In this document: piece by piece, positions 14,966 to 23,112 of the stretch | Numbering within the stretch: position 1 is the first letter of the stretch | Layout of the letters: every line of letters begins with the position of its first letter | Source of the DNA: Gammaproteobacteria bacterium | Lineage (GTDB): Bacteria; Pseudomonadota; Gammaproteobacteria; WFUO01 | NCBI GenBank assembly: GCA_015484945.1 | Contig: WFUO01000046.1 | Location: forward strand, 1 to 53,627 | Reading direction: 5' to 3' | Length of the DNA: 53,627 nt | Position numbers and translations under genes: made by a program | The notes under the pieces: model-generated | Database searches by the model: none | Told to the model about the DNA's origin: nothing | What the model saw: only the letters and a program-made list of their open reading frames with translations

Positions 14966-16417
14966 ATGGGGGATGGCCGCATACCAGTGCCTGAATTGCC
15001 CGTGGACATGGACTGGTTCAATGTGCAAGAACCGGTCAGACTCGGGTCCCAGCGTGGTCGTGTTGTTTTGCTGAATTTCTGGACCGCGTCGTCAATAGCC
15101 TGCCAGCACATGATACACGACCTGGACTGGCTGCAACGCAAATACACCGACCGCCTGCTCGTGATCGGCATTCATGCGCCGAAATTCGCGCATGAACGCG
15201 CCATCGATCAGGTGCAGAAAGCTGTCAATCGCCTGCATATCCATCATCCGGTGGCCAACGACCCCGACCTGCATATCTGGCGCCAGTATCGTGCCAGTGT
15301 CTGGCCGAGTACCGTGATGATCGATCCCGAAGGCGGGGTCGTTGGCATGCTGCGCGGTACTGGACACCGTCAGACCCTCGACAACCTGATCGGCAGTCAT
15401 TTGGAGTTTGCCGAACGCAGGGGTCTGATACCGGAACAGCCTTTGGCCCGGGAATGTGAACCCGAGCGCAGTGCCGTGGTGTTGTTTCCAGGACGTATCC
15501 TCGCCACGCCGGGCCGTCTGTATATCAGTGACAGTGGCCACAATCGCATACTCGAGACGGATCATCACGGCAGGGTGCTGCGCGCCTTTGGCAGCCATTC
15601 GCCGGGCCTTGTCGATGCCGCTGGTATCTTTGCCGCTTTTTCCAATCCCCAGGGATTGTGCCTGGACGGCGATTTTCTGTATGTTGCCGACGCTGGCAAT
15701 CATGCCATTCGTCGTATCGACCTGATAGCCGGTGAGGTAACGACCATCGCGGGTAATGGCATGCATGGCGTCATGAATCAGGCATGGTACGAAGACCCGC
15801 GTCAGGTCTCGCTCAACACCCCCTGGTCACTGTTGATGCTCGGTGGAAGGCTGCTCGTGACCATGGCGGGTCAGCATCAGTTGTGGCTCATGGATCTTTC
15901 CAGTAACCGTCTCCAACTGTTGGCCGGCAGTGGTGAGCCTGGGCTCAGGGATGGCGTGCAGGGTGGAGCTGTCATGGCGCAGCCGACCGGGCTGGCGGCC
16001 GATGCCGGTTTCGTCTATATCACGGACAGTGACAGTTCGGCATTGCGCCGTCTCGATCGTTCGACTGGCCGTATCGATACCCTGATCGGTCGGGGAATAT
16101 TTGAAAACGGGGACACCGACGGGATACTGGATCGGGTACAATGGCAGTACCCGCTCGATGTCTGTACCGGGGAAGCAGCGGGAATCCTGTATGTGGCCGA
16201 TACCTACAACAACAAGATAAAAAGGATAGACCTCGATGCCAAGACCGTTTCCAGCCTGTATCTGGCGCACGAACTGGACGAACCGGGTGGGGTGTACGTT
16301 CATGGCGGCCGGTTGTGGATCGCCAACACCAACGCCCACGAGATCCTGTGCGTCGATCTCGCCTCGGGCATCTGCCAGGCGGTGGCGCTGAATGACGAGG
16401 ACGCCTTCGATCTTTGA
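14966..16417 (+). CDS. Thioredoxin-like/NHL-repeat protein (NHLRC2-like) with altered CxxC site
   Basis: This 483-residue protein has an N-terminal thioredoxin-fold domain (about 10-160) followed by a beta-propeller of NHL-type repeats (about 170-480). Recurrent blocks such as YISDSGHNRI, YVADAGNHAIRRID and YVADTYNNKIKRID mark the propeller. In related NHLRC2-type proteins the active site is CxxC in a 'FWT..C..C' setting; here it reads FWTASSIAC. The first cysteine is therefore serine, and disulfide exchange is unlikely. No signal peptide is seen. The start at 14966 follows GGGGAAGGAAG; a TTG at 14939 is the alternative. The gene overlaps the next one by 26 bases. Its cellular role is not known. 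Confidence 0.75.
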   Translation: MGDGRIPVPELPVDMDWFNVQEPVRLGSQRGRVVLLNFWTASSIACQHMIHDLDWLQRKYTDRLLVIGIHAPKFAHERAIDQVQKAVNRLHIHHPVANDPDLHIWRQYRASVWPSTVMIDPEGGVVGMLRGTGHRQTLDNLIGSHLEFAERRGLIPEQPLARECEPERSAVVLFPGRILATPGRLYISDSGHNRILETDHHGRVLRAFGSHSPGLVDAAGIFAAFSNPQGLCLDGDFLYVADAGNHAIRRIDLIAGEVTTIAGNGMHGVMNQAWYEDPRQVSLNTPWSLLMLGGRLLVTMAGQHQLWLMDLSSNRLQLLAGSGEPGLRDGVQGGAVMAQPTGLAADAGFVYITDSDSSALRRLDRSTGRIDTLIGRGIFENGDTDGILDRVQWQYPLDVCTGEAAGILYVADTYNNKIKRIDLDAKTVSSLYLAHELDEPGGVYVHGGRLWIANTNAHEILCVDLASGICQAVALNDEDAFDL

Positions 16418-17036
16418 CCCGGCCTGCCGTGCATGTCCTCGTCTTGTCGCGTTTCTCGACCAGGTGAAAATGGACTATCCAGACTACTTCGCACGCCCGG
16501 TACCGCCGTTTGGCCCTGATGACGCCAGGTTGCTGATCGTTGGCCTCGCGCCGGGTATGCACGGCGCCAATGCCACCGGGCGGCCATTCACGGGCGACTA
16601 TGCCGGGATTCTGTTGTACGAGACATTATATGAATTCGGCTTCAGCAGCCGACCGGTTTCACACGCCGCCGACGACGGACTGGTTCTGAAGGATTGCCGT
16701 ATCACCAACGCGGTCAAGTGCCTGCCGCCACAGAACAAGCCCACCGCCAGCGAGGTCAATACCTGCAACCGGTTTCTGGCTTCCGAGCTGGGCATGCTGG
16801 CACCGGGCAATGTGGTCATCGCCCTGGGCCAGCTGGCGCACAAGGCCGTGTTGAAGGCGCTTGGCGAGAAACAGTCGGCGTACGCCTTTGGTCATAACCT
16901 ACATCATCGAGTGTCCGGCGGACTGCACCTGCTCGATTCCTACCACTGCAGCCGCTACAACACGCAAACGCGGCGCCTGACCGAAAAGATGTTCCATGAC
17001 GTGTTCCGCAAGGCGAGAAGGCTGCTTGGAGACTGA
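16392..17036 (+). CDS. Uracil-DNA glycosylase, family 5 (UdgB type)
   Basis: This 214-residue protein should remove uracil, and probably other deaminated bases, from DNA. The motif GLAPGMHGANATGRPFTGD (about 51-69) is the family-5 active-site block, which lacks the catalytic aspartate or asparagine of family 1. Cysteines in CRACPRL near the N-terminus and in VKCLPP...C near residues 104-117 are the likely ligands of the [4Fe-4S] cluster. It ends with a conserved SYHCSRYNTQT block. It starts inside the preceding gene and lies just upstream of uvrC, placing two DNA-repair genes together. Confidence 0.85.
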   Translation: MTRTPSIFDPACRACPRLVAFLDQVKMDYPDYFARPVPPFGPDDARLLIVGLAPGMHGANATGRPFTGDYAGILLYETLYEFGFSSRPVSHAADDGLVLKDCRITNAVKCLPPQNKPTASEVNTCNRFLASELGMLAPGNVVIALGQLAHKAVLKALGEKQSAYAFGHNLHHRVSGGLHLLDSYHCSRYNTQTRRLTEKMFHDVFRKARRLLGD

Positions 17037-17095
17037 AAACAGCCTCATGTTTGCGTTTGACGAATGTTACCGGATCATTTCAAAATCAACGGGTC

Positions 17096-18916
17096 ATGTC
17101 CGATTTCGACAGCAAGGAATTTCTCAGGCACCTGACGCACAAACCGGGTGTGTATCGCATGCTCGACGAAAACGCCGAGGTGTTGTATGTGGGCAAGGCG
17201 CGCGATTTGAAGAAGCGTGTAAGCAGTTATTTTCGCCGTTCCGGGCTGCCGCCCAAGACCCGCGCGCTGATGGAGCGCACTCACTCGGTCGAGGTCACGG
17301 TCACCCACACTGAAACCGAGGCCCTGATCCTAGAGAGCAACCTGATCAAGGCGCTTCGGCCGCGCTACAATATCCTGCTGCGTGACGACAAAAGCTATCC
17401 GTACATCTTTCTCTCTACCGGGCATGATTTCCCGCGTCTTGGTTTTCATCGTGGCGCGCGGCGCGAGAAGGGCCGCTACTTCGGTCCCTATCCGAGTACC
17501 GGTGCAGTGCGAGAAACGCTCAATCTGTTGCAGAAGCTGTTTCCGGTACGCCAGTGCCAGGACAGCTTCTACCGCAACCGTTCGCGCCCTTGCCTGCAGT
17601 ACCAGATCAAGCGTTGTACCGCGCCGTGCGTGGGTCTGATCGACAAGCACGCCTATGCCGAGGACGTACAGCATGCGGTGCTGTTTCTCGAGGGCCGCAG
17701 TGATCAGGTGGTGCAGGAACTGGTTGCGCGCATGGAGGCGGCCGCCGAAAGGCTCGACTACGAGGCCGCGGCACGCTACCGTGACCAGATCGCCGGACTG
17801 CGGCGCATCCAGGAACGCCAGTACGTCAGCGGGGCAGGTGGCGATCTCGATGTCATCGCCTGCCGGATTCAGGGTGGCGAGGCCTGTGTCGAGGTGTTTT
17901 TCATTCGTGGCGGGCGCAATCTCGGGAACAAGGCTTTTTTCCCGAAGACGCCCGCGCACAGTACCGAGGCCGAAGTACTGACGGCCTTTCTGCCGCAGTA
18001 CTATCTCGACAAGTACACGCCGGAAGAGCTGCTGGTCAGCCACGAGATCGCCGATGCCGGTCTGTTGGCATCGGCGTTGGGCAGTGACAGCGGCCGTGTT
18101 CCGCGCATCAGCCGGCCACAGCGTGGCGAGCGCCGCCGGTGGGTGAAGATGGCGCTGGAAAACGCTGACATCGCGCTCAGCGCACGTCTGGCCGGCAAGA
18201 TGGGCATGCAGCGCCGCCTGGAGGCCTTGCAGGATGCCCTGGGGCTGGCGCAGTTGCCGGCGCGCATGGAGTGTTTCGATATCAGCCACACCATGGGCGA
18301 GGCCACGGTGGCCTCGTGCGTGGTATTTGACGCCAACGGGCCGCTGAAGTCCGATTATCGTCGTTTCAACATCGAGGGTATCGCCCCAGGCGACGATTAT
18401 GCCGCCATGCGTCAGGCCCTGGAACGGCGTTACACGCGCTTGAAGAAGGGTGAAGGAAAGCTGCCCGACATCCTGTTCATCGACGGTGGCAAGGGCCAGA
18501 TCCGGCAGGCAAGTGAAGTCCTGGAGGAGTTGCAGATCGAGGGCGTGGTCATCGTCGGTGTGGCCAAGGGACCGGAGCGCCGTCCGGGCATGGAGACCTT
18601 GTTCTTGTCCGGGCAAAGCCGGCCCATTATACTCCCAGCAGATGCCGCCGCCCTGCATCTGATCCAGCAGATACGTGACGAGGCGCACCGTTTCGCGATT
18701 ACCGGCCATCGCCAGCGACGCGCGCGGCAGCGCAGGACATCGCCACTGGAGCAGATTCACGGGCTCGGGCCCAAGCGGCGGCAGAGCCTGTTGAAGCAAT
18801 TTGGAGGCATGCAGGAGATCGCCAGGGCAGGGGTCGAGGATCTGGTCCGGGCACCGGGCATCAGCAAGGCGCTGGCGCTCAGGATCTACGATGCGTTCCA
18901 CCCGGACAAGGCATAA
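17096..18916 (+). CDS. uvrC: UvrABC system protein C (excinuclease subunit)
   Basis: This 606-residue subunit makes both incisions in nucleotide-excision repair. It has a GIY-YIG nuclease domain at the N-terminus (GVYRMLD...VLYVGKARDLKKRV), a UVR helix pair near residue 200, an RNase-H-like C-terminal nuclease (FDISHTMGEATVASCVVF, FIDGGKGQ) and a helix-hairpin-helix tandem at the end. The ATG at 17096 gives the usual length; a TTG at 17051 would add 15 residues. pgsA follows after eight bases. Confidence 0.96.
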   Translation: MSDFDSKEFLRHLTHKPGVYRMLDENAEVLYVGKARDLKKRVSSYFRRSGLPPKTRALMERTHSVEVTVTHTETEALILESNLIKALRPRYNILLRDDKSYPYIFLSTGHDFPRLGFHRGARREKGRYFGPYPSTGAVRETLNLLQKLFPVRQCQDSFYRNRSRPCLQYQIKRCTAPCVGLIDKHAYAEDVQHAVLFLEGRSDQVVQELVARMEAAAERLDYEAAARYRDQIAGLRRIQERQYVSGAGGDLDVIACRIQGGEACVEVFFIRGGRNLGNKAFFPKTPAHSTEAEVLTAFLPQYYLDKYTPEELLVSHEIADAGLLASALGSDSGRVPRISRPQRGERRRWVKMALENADIALSARLAGKMGMQRRLEALQDALGLAQLPARMECFDISHTMGEATVASCVVFDANGPLKSDYRRFNIEGIAPGDDYAAMRQALERRYTRLKKGEGKLPDILFIDGGKGQIRQASEVLEELQIEGVVIVGVAKGPERRPGMETLFLSGQSRPIILPADAAALHLIQQIRDEAHRFAITGHRQRRARQRRTSPLEQIHGLGPKRRQSLLKQFGGMQEIARAGVEDLVRAPGISKALALRIYDAFHPDKA

Positions 18917-18924
18917 CAACAACA

Positions 18925-19518
18925 ATGAAACTGAACCTGCCAATCATACTCACGCTGTCACGCATTGCCGTGATCCCGGTCTTCATTATCATCTTCTACC
19001 TCGACGAGGTCTGGTCGCGCGAGGTGTGCACGGTATTGTTCGTGCTCGCCGCGTTCACCGACTGGTATGACGGCCATCTGGCACGCAAGTACGGACAGAT
19101 GACGCGTTTCGGCGCGTTTCTCGATCCGGTGGCCGACAAGCTCATGGTGGCCGTGGTGCTGGTGCTGCTGGTTGACGAGAATCCCACCGGCTATCCCGAT
19201 GCATGGATGGCTCTGGCTGCGGTGGTCATCATTGGCCGCGAAATCACCATCTCGGCATTGCGGGAATGGATGGCCGAGGTTGGCGAGAGCTCGCGGGTCG
19301 CAGTCAGCTATATCGGCAAGGTCAAAACCGCCGCTCAGCTCGTGGCGTTGCCGTTCATGATCTATGAGCAAGACCTGTGGGGCATTATTCCGGTGGCACA
19401 GATCGGTTTCTGGTTGTTGTACGTGGCCGTGATTCTCACCATCTGGTCGATGTTCATCTATCTTCGGGGCGCCTGGCCGGCGCTGAAAAAGGGCGCCGAG
19501 AACGACAAAAATTCCTGA
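18925..19518 (+). CDS. pgsA: CDP-diacylglycerol-glycerol-3-phosphate 3-phosphatidyltransferase
   Basis: This 197-residue integral membrane enzyme makes phosphatidylglycerol phosphate, the committed step to phosphatidylglycerol and cardiolipin. The CDP-alcohol phosphotransferase motif is complete: DGHLAR, then G and the two aspartates of GAFLDPVAD (roughly residues 49-71). About four to five hydrophobic helices follow. The uvrC-pgsA pairing and the three tRNA genes behind it match E. coli. No clear Shine-Dalgarno sequence is seen; the start lies in an AACAACAACA run, so it may be translated by coupling to uvrC. Confidence 0.94.
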   Translation: MKLNLPIILTLSRIAVIPVFIIIFYLDEVWSREVCTVLFVLAAFTDWYDGHLARKYGQMTRFGAFLDPVADKLMVAVVLVLLVDENPTGYPDAWMALAAVVIIGREITISALREWMAEVGESSRVAVSYIGKVKTAAQLVALPFMIYEQDLWGIIPVAQIGFWLLYVAVILTIWSMFIYLRGAWPALKKGAENDKNS

Positions 19519-19536
19519 AAATCCACGGCAACACGG

Positions 19537-19564
19537 TTGACACGCATACAGGACTGATTACAAT
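19537..19564 (+). promoter_or_regulatory. Sigma-70 promoter of the tRNA Gly-Cys-Leu operon
   Basis: TTGACA at 19537-19542 and TACAAT at 19559-19564 are separated by 16 bases. The predicted start lies near 19571, about 14 bases before tRNA-Gly. This is a strong promoter by sequence and makes the tRNA genes independent of pgsA. Confidence 0.75.
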
Positions 19565-19584
19565 ACACCCTCGTTTTCACGAAT

Positions 19585-19660
<76 letters not shown>

Positions 19661-19745
19661 AATTTCCAAAGGCCTCGACATCCAGCATCCCATACCGGAG
19701 TCGGGGTCTTTTCGCATAAGCGCCATATAGCGCAACCCCAGCCAC

Positions 19746-19819
19746 GGCGGAATGGCAGAGTGGCTATGCAGCGGCCTGCAAAGCCGTGTACCTCGGTTCG
19801 ATTCCGGGTTCCGCCTCCA
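19746..19819 (+). tRNA. tRNA-Cys (anticodon GCA)
   Basis: This is a 74-base cloverleaf with encoded CCA. The acceptor GGCGGAA pairs with TTCCGCC, the anticodon GCA is at 19778-19780, and the discriminator base is U as expected for cysteine. Confidence 0.97.
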
Positions 19820-19932
19820 TTTTCCGCCTCTTCCGTGCGTAACGCATCCCGGCGCCAATTCGTTTGCGCATGGCGTGTTTCCGCTTTCTGCCGCATGAGC
19901 GATCGGATAGAATGCGAGATCCGTCTCGCACC

Positions 19933-20019
19933 GCCCGGGTGGCGAAACTGGTAGACGCAAGGGACTTAAAATCCCTCGGTGGCGACACCGTGCCGGTTCG
20001 ATTCCGGCCCCGGGCACCA
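19933..20019 (+). tRNA. tRNA-Leu (anticodon TAA)
   Basis: This is an 87-base type II tRNA with a long variable arm and encoded CCA. The acceptor GCCCGGG pairs with CCCGGGC, and the anticodon TAA is at 19967-19969. Confidence 0.97.
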
Positions 20020-20054
20020 TTTCCCTGATACCTGTGCTTGCGTATCATGCAGGT

Positions 20055-20936
20055 ATGGCCAGTACAGCACAGCATTTGACAGATCTGGTCCGTGAACTGG
20101 ATCTGCCCGCGGACTATGCCGAGATGTTCGGGGATATCCACCGTCCACTGGCCCGGCGGATCGCGGACCGGCACGATGGCAGTCCGCTGCTGGTCAGCAT
20201 CAATGGTGCCCAGGGCACAGGGAAATCGACACTGGCGACCTTCCTGAAACACATCCTCGAAACCGGGCACGGCTTGCACGTTGCCGTACTGTCGATCGAC
20301 GATTTCTATCTCGGCCGCGAGTCGCGACGGCGGCTCGCGCAGCGGGTGCATCCATTGTTCGTCACCCGTGGTGTACCCGGTACTCATGATCTGGCACAGA
20401 TGGAGGATGTGATCGGTGGACTGCTGTCCGGCCGGACCGTACGGATACCACGCTTCGACAAGGCTACTGACGAGCCATTGCCTGCCTCGCAGTGGCAGCG
20501 GATCGGATCACCGGTCGATGTGGTACTGTTCGAAGGCTGGTGCAACAGCAGTCCGGTGCAGACCGTCGATGAGCTGCGCGAGCCGGTCAATGCGCTCGAG
20601 GCCGAGGAAGACCCGCAGGGTGTCTGGCGACGCTACAGCAACGACAGGCTAGCCGAGTACCATGCACGCGTTTTCGAGCAGGCGGGCATAACGGTGATGT
20701 TGCAGGTCCCTGACTTCGAGATGGTTTTCCGCTGGCGGCGGCTGCAGGAGCAGAAACTGCGTGAGCGGCTGCCTGAGGGTGCCGGCCGTGCGGTCATGGA
20801 CGATGCCGCTCTGCGGCATTTCATCCGGCATTTCGAGCGCATCACACGGCATACGCTGGCGACCCTGCCATCGCAGGCCGACATTGTCATCCCGGTTGAC
20901 GAGGCGCATCGGATGACCGTCATGCTGGAACATTGA
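20055..20936 (+). CDS. P-loop kinase related to D-glycerate 3-kinase (GLYK/Tda10 type)
   Basis: This 293-residue soluble protein has a Walker A motif, GAQGTGKST (51-59). It also has the LSIDDFYLGRESR, HPLF and RGVPGTHD blocks that mark the plant-type glycerate kinase/Tda10 group of phosphoribulokinase-like enzymes. It would phosphorylate glycerate or a similar small hydroxy acid; the substrate is not proven. The ATG at 20055 is favoured over a TTG at 20034. A 7-bp inverted repeat (20028-20034 with 20050-20056) can fold over the start codon and its AGG, so initiation may be modulated. The gene lies just behind the tRNA operon. Confidence 0.78.
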   Translation: MASTAQHLTDLVRELDLPADYAEMFGDIHRPLARRIADRHDGSPLLVSINGAQGTGKSTLATFLKHILETGHGLHVAVLSIDDFYLGRESRRRLAQRVHPLFVTRGVPGTHDLAQMEDVIGGLLSGRTVRIPRFDKATDEPLPASQWQRIGSPVDVVLFEGWCNSSPVQTVDELREPVNALEAEEDPQGVWRRYSNDRLAEYHARVFEQAGITVMLQVPDFEMVFRWRRLQEQKLRERLPEGAGRAVMDDAALRHFIRHFERITRHTLATLPSQADIVIPVDEAHRMTVMLEH

Positions 20937-20986
20937 AAATCCTGATGAAACGTTATATTGTGGGACAAACTTCAGAGGAGACATCA

Positions 20987-21454
20987 ATGTCCAGCGTCAA
21001 CTATCTGATCCCCAAGAACAATCGTCCTGTCTGGACACCCGGTCTGGAGATGGCCGACCTGCAGGCCGACGGCATGGCCGAGATCCCGCTGCTCGGCTGG
21101 ATCGCGGCCGGCGAGCCGGTGGATCTGTGCGCCGACGACGAAAGGGTGCCGGTACCGGCCAACATGGTACGCAAGAACACTTACGCGCTGCGCGTGCGCG
21201 GTCATTCGATGGTCGATGACAACATCCAGGACGGCGATATCATCATCATCGAGAAGCGCCAGACGGCCGCCAATGGCCAGTCGGTCGTGGCCATGATCAA
21301 TGGCGAGACCGTGACGCTGAAGAAGTTCTACGTCGAAGACGACGGCATCCGTCTGCAGCCCGCCAATCCCGACATGACGCCGATCTGGCTGCGCAACGAA
21401 GAGGTGCAGATCCTGGGTATCGTCACCGGCGTGATCCGCCGTCTCGATGAATGA
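20987..21454 (+). CDS. LexA-like S24 autopeptidase lacking the DNA-binding domain
   Basis: This 155-residue protein aligns with the C-terminal half of LexA. The cleavage dipeptide is A41-G42 in WIAAGEP. The nucleophile is S74 in RGHSMVDDNIQDGD and the general base is K112 in VTLKKF. LexA has a winged-helix domain of about 70 residues before the cleavage site; here only about 40 residues precede it, with no helix-turn-helix. The start has a strong CAGAGGAG site, so truncation by a wrong start is unlikely, and the upstream frame adds only 18 residues. No LexA box is seen upstream. It could be a UmuD-like accessory factor, but no polymerase gene is adjacent. Confidence 0.8.
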   Translation: MSSVNYLIPKNNRPVWTPGLEMADLQADGMAEIPLLGWIAAGEPVDLCADDERVPVPANMVRKNTYALRVRGHSMVDDNIQDGDIIIIEKRQTAANGQSVVAMINGETVTLKKFYVEDDGIRLQPANPDMTPIWLRNEEVQILGIVTGVIRRLDE

Positions 21455-21526
21455 GGCAACCACGGATGCCGGTACGATTTTTCTGCCTGTCCTGATATCA
21501 CCGGACAGCCGGGTTTTGTTGCCGCA

Positions 21527-22294
21527 TCATGGCGAGCGTTTCCGCGCCCGTTGGGCTGCGTTTCTGAGATCCTCGAGAAAATCCCGTATGCGCCTGGCGT
21601 TGGTGCCGGCATCACTGCTGCTGCCGCCTGACCGCGAGGTCGAGCGCATGTCCACCCGGCTGCGATTGGCGCCCAGCGGGGTGATGTGGATGATCACATC
21701 GTCACGGAAGCCGAACCAGAAGGTGCGGTCGGTGGCCTCGATGTGCAGATCTTCTCGGCTTGGATCCCACAGTTTCCAGCCTCTTTTCTTCACCAGCGCC
21801 AGTGCCAGATCATAGGCCCTGGCGGCCGGCAGCGGCAGGATCAGCGGCTTGACATAGGGATAGTATTCCTCTTGCCATGTCTCGTTTTCGAAGCCCCCAT
21901 AGACCCGTGAATTGGGGATGTTCCAGAAAGTGGGCGGGTTGGCGGGATTGGTGGTGATGTCACTGATCGGCGGCGCCTTGACCTTGGCTTCCTTCCACAT
22001 CTGCAGATACAGCGCAAGCCCAGAGACGATCAGCACGCCGGCCAGGGCCGGCAGGAAACCGCGCCTGGGACCACCGGGTCTGGCCGCGACCAGACCGCTC
22101 AGGCACAGCAGCGAGGCGCCGAGACCGAACCATGCGGCCCATTTCATGATATTAACCGCGGTAGTAAACCCCCACCAGTGCATGCGCACGCCGACAGGGC
22201 CACTGATTGCCGCCAGTATTGCAAGCAGTACCAATGTCAGGCCGATGACTCCGGGTTTGTAGAGCGGTTTCTTGTTTGTGTCTTGTGTCGCCAT
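21527..22294 (-). CDS. DUF1499 membrane protein
   Basis: This 255-residue protein has three hydrophobic helices in the first 110 residues, followed by a soluble DUF1499-type domain (SRVYGGFENETWQEEYYP..., ATDRTFWFGFRDDVIIHI, RVDMRSTSR near residues 225-233). DUF1499 proteins are widespread and of unknown function. The start is the ATG at 22294, preceded by GGGAGGGGAA; an upstream ATG at 22324 would add ten residues before this good ribosome site. It is convergent with the LexA-like gene. Confidence 0.8.
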   Translation of the reverse strand: MATQDTNKKPLYKPGVIGLTLVLLAILAAISGPVGVRMHWWGFTTAVNIMKWAAWFGLGASLLCLSGLVAARPGGPRRGFLPALAGVLIVSGLALYLQMWKEAKVKAPPISDITTNPANPPTFWNIPNSRVYGGFENETWQEEYYPYVKPLILPLPAARAYDLALALVKKRGWKLWDPSREDLHIEATDRTFWFGFRDDVIIHITPLGANRSRVDMRSTSRSGGSSSDAGTNARRIRDFLEDLRNAAQRARKRSP

Positions 22295-22598
22295 TGTTCC
22301 CCTCCCTTGGTTGCCGGACCTCATTCCATTGGACTGTTTCGATGACGATTCGTTGCAAACGGTTAAGGAATCTCTGAATTGATTCAGGGTGGAATGATGT
22401 GCGAGAAAAATGGCCTGCCTGGCCTGAGACAGGTGCTGTCAGATTACGTCTGAACTGGTACATGGCATTCGGGTCTCGTATCACTGACAAAACTTATCGG
22501 GGTATCAGTACGCTGAAGTGTCCAATTCCCGAGTAAAACAATAAACTTTTTCCTTCCAAGGGCATGTGGCCCGAAAAGCAACCACCGGAGACAACACA
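22295..22598. other. Intergenic region with nested inverted repeats and a repeated motif
   Basis: This region separates the leftward DUF1499 gene from the rightward microprotein gene and should hold their promoters. TCATTCCA (22321-22328) is complementary to TGGAATGA (22390-22397), enclosing the palindrome CTGAAT-TG-ATTCAG (22374-22387). The 29-base element at 22425-22453 recurs near the cold-shock gene. I cannot assign a convincing sigma-70 promoter. Confidence 0.4.
22425..22453 (+). repeat. Intergenic repeat element, copy 1
   Basis: This copy is 24 of 29 bases identical to the copy at 26494-26522. The core reads CTGTCAGATTACGTCTGA, containing the palindrome TCAGA-N5-TCTGA. Both copies lie in gene-free spacers. 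Confidence 0.5.
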
Positions 22599-22709
22599 AT
22601 GAGCAAAGACACCGATAGCAAATGCCTGCGTACCCTGACCCTGATGTCGGCCGGACTGTTCGGTTTGTTTGTAGGGCTTGTGGTGCTGGCGCGCGCCATC
22701 GTCTATTGA
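22599..22709 (+). CDS. 36-residue single-helix microprotein
   Basis: This short frame has an ATG, a CCGGAG ribosome site nine bases upstream and a TGA stop. The product has a charged N-terminus (MSKDTDSK) followed by one hydrophobic helix (about 12-34) with small residues, and ends AIVY. It resembles many single-span membrane microproteins but no family is recognised. It lies alone between the DUF1499 gene and the gene at 22887, and a GC-rich hairpin follows it. Confidence 0.5.
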   Translation: MSKDTDSKCLRTLTLMSAGLFGLFVGLVVLARAIVY

Positions 22710-22720
22710 CTGGCAGGCAG

Positions 22721-22742
22721 GGCCGCGCCGAACGGCGCGGCC
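22721..22742 (+). terminator. GC-rich hairpin after the microprotein gene
   Basis: The perfect 9-bp stem GGCCGCGCC/GGCGCGGCC has a GAAC loop and begins 11 bases past the stop codon. No T-run follows, so it may stabilise the 3' end rather than terminate on its own. Confidence 0.4.
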
Positions 22743-22886
22743 TGGTCCGCCATCTGGTGCCGTTGCCGGGTCTTCGCAAAGGGGCGCGGGTCATTGACCC
22801 GGATCATTGATTTTCGGCACATCATCACTATATTTCCTGTTGCTGGAATCATCGTATGCCGACTAACACCAACAGGAGGTCATGTG

Positions 22887-23084
22887 ATGAGAGTCTCCAC
22901 TACCGATCCAATCACACTGCACGACGTTCCGAACCCGGAGAGCCACCCCTACGTCATCGAGGGCGAGGGCGACAGCGCGATCAAGATCTATTTCGAATCC
23001 GAGGAAACGAAGAACGAATACCTCAATATCGCTGTCGAGCATCCCGGCAAGGATTTTCAGACCAATCTCAACAATCCGGTCTGA
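22887..23084 (+). CDS. Small acidic protein, unknown function
   Basis: This 65-residue soluble protein has no signal peptide or cysteine. It contains the recognisable stretches DPITLHDVPNPESHPYVIEG and IKIYFESEETKNEYL. A strong AGGAGGT lies seven bases before the ATG. It lies 28 bases before the phosphoesterase gene and the two are probably co-transcribed. I do not recognise the family. Confidence 0.65.
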   Translation: MRVSTTDPITLHDVPNPESHPYVIEGEGDSAIKIYFESEETKNEYLNIAVEHPGKDFQTNLNNPV

Positions 23085-23112
23085 CCTCAGCCAGGCGGCG
23101 AATGGATGATCC

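Noticed and set aside
17330-18943. A 537-codon open frame on the minus strand opposite uvrC
   Set aside because: Antisense to uvrC, no recognisable motif, no ribosome site; codon-bias shadow.
20933-20959. TTGAAA/TATATT promoter for the LexA-like gene
   Set aside because: The spacing is only 15 bases and the -35 lies at the stop codon of the previous gene; not convincing enough to list.
22721-22742. Classical intrinsic terminator after the microprotein
   Set aside because: The stem is strong but there is no T-run on either strand; kept only as a low-confidence hairpin.
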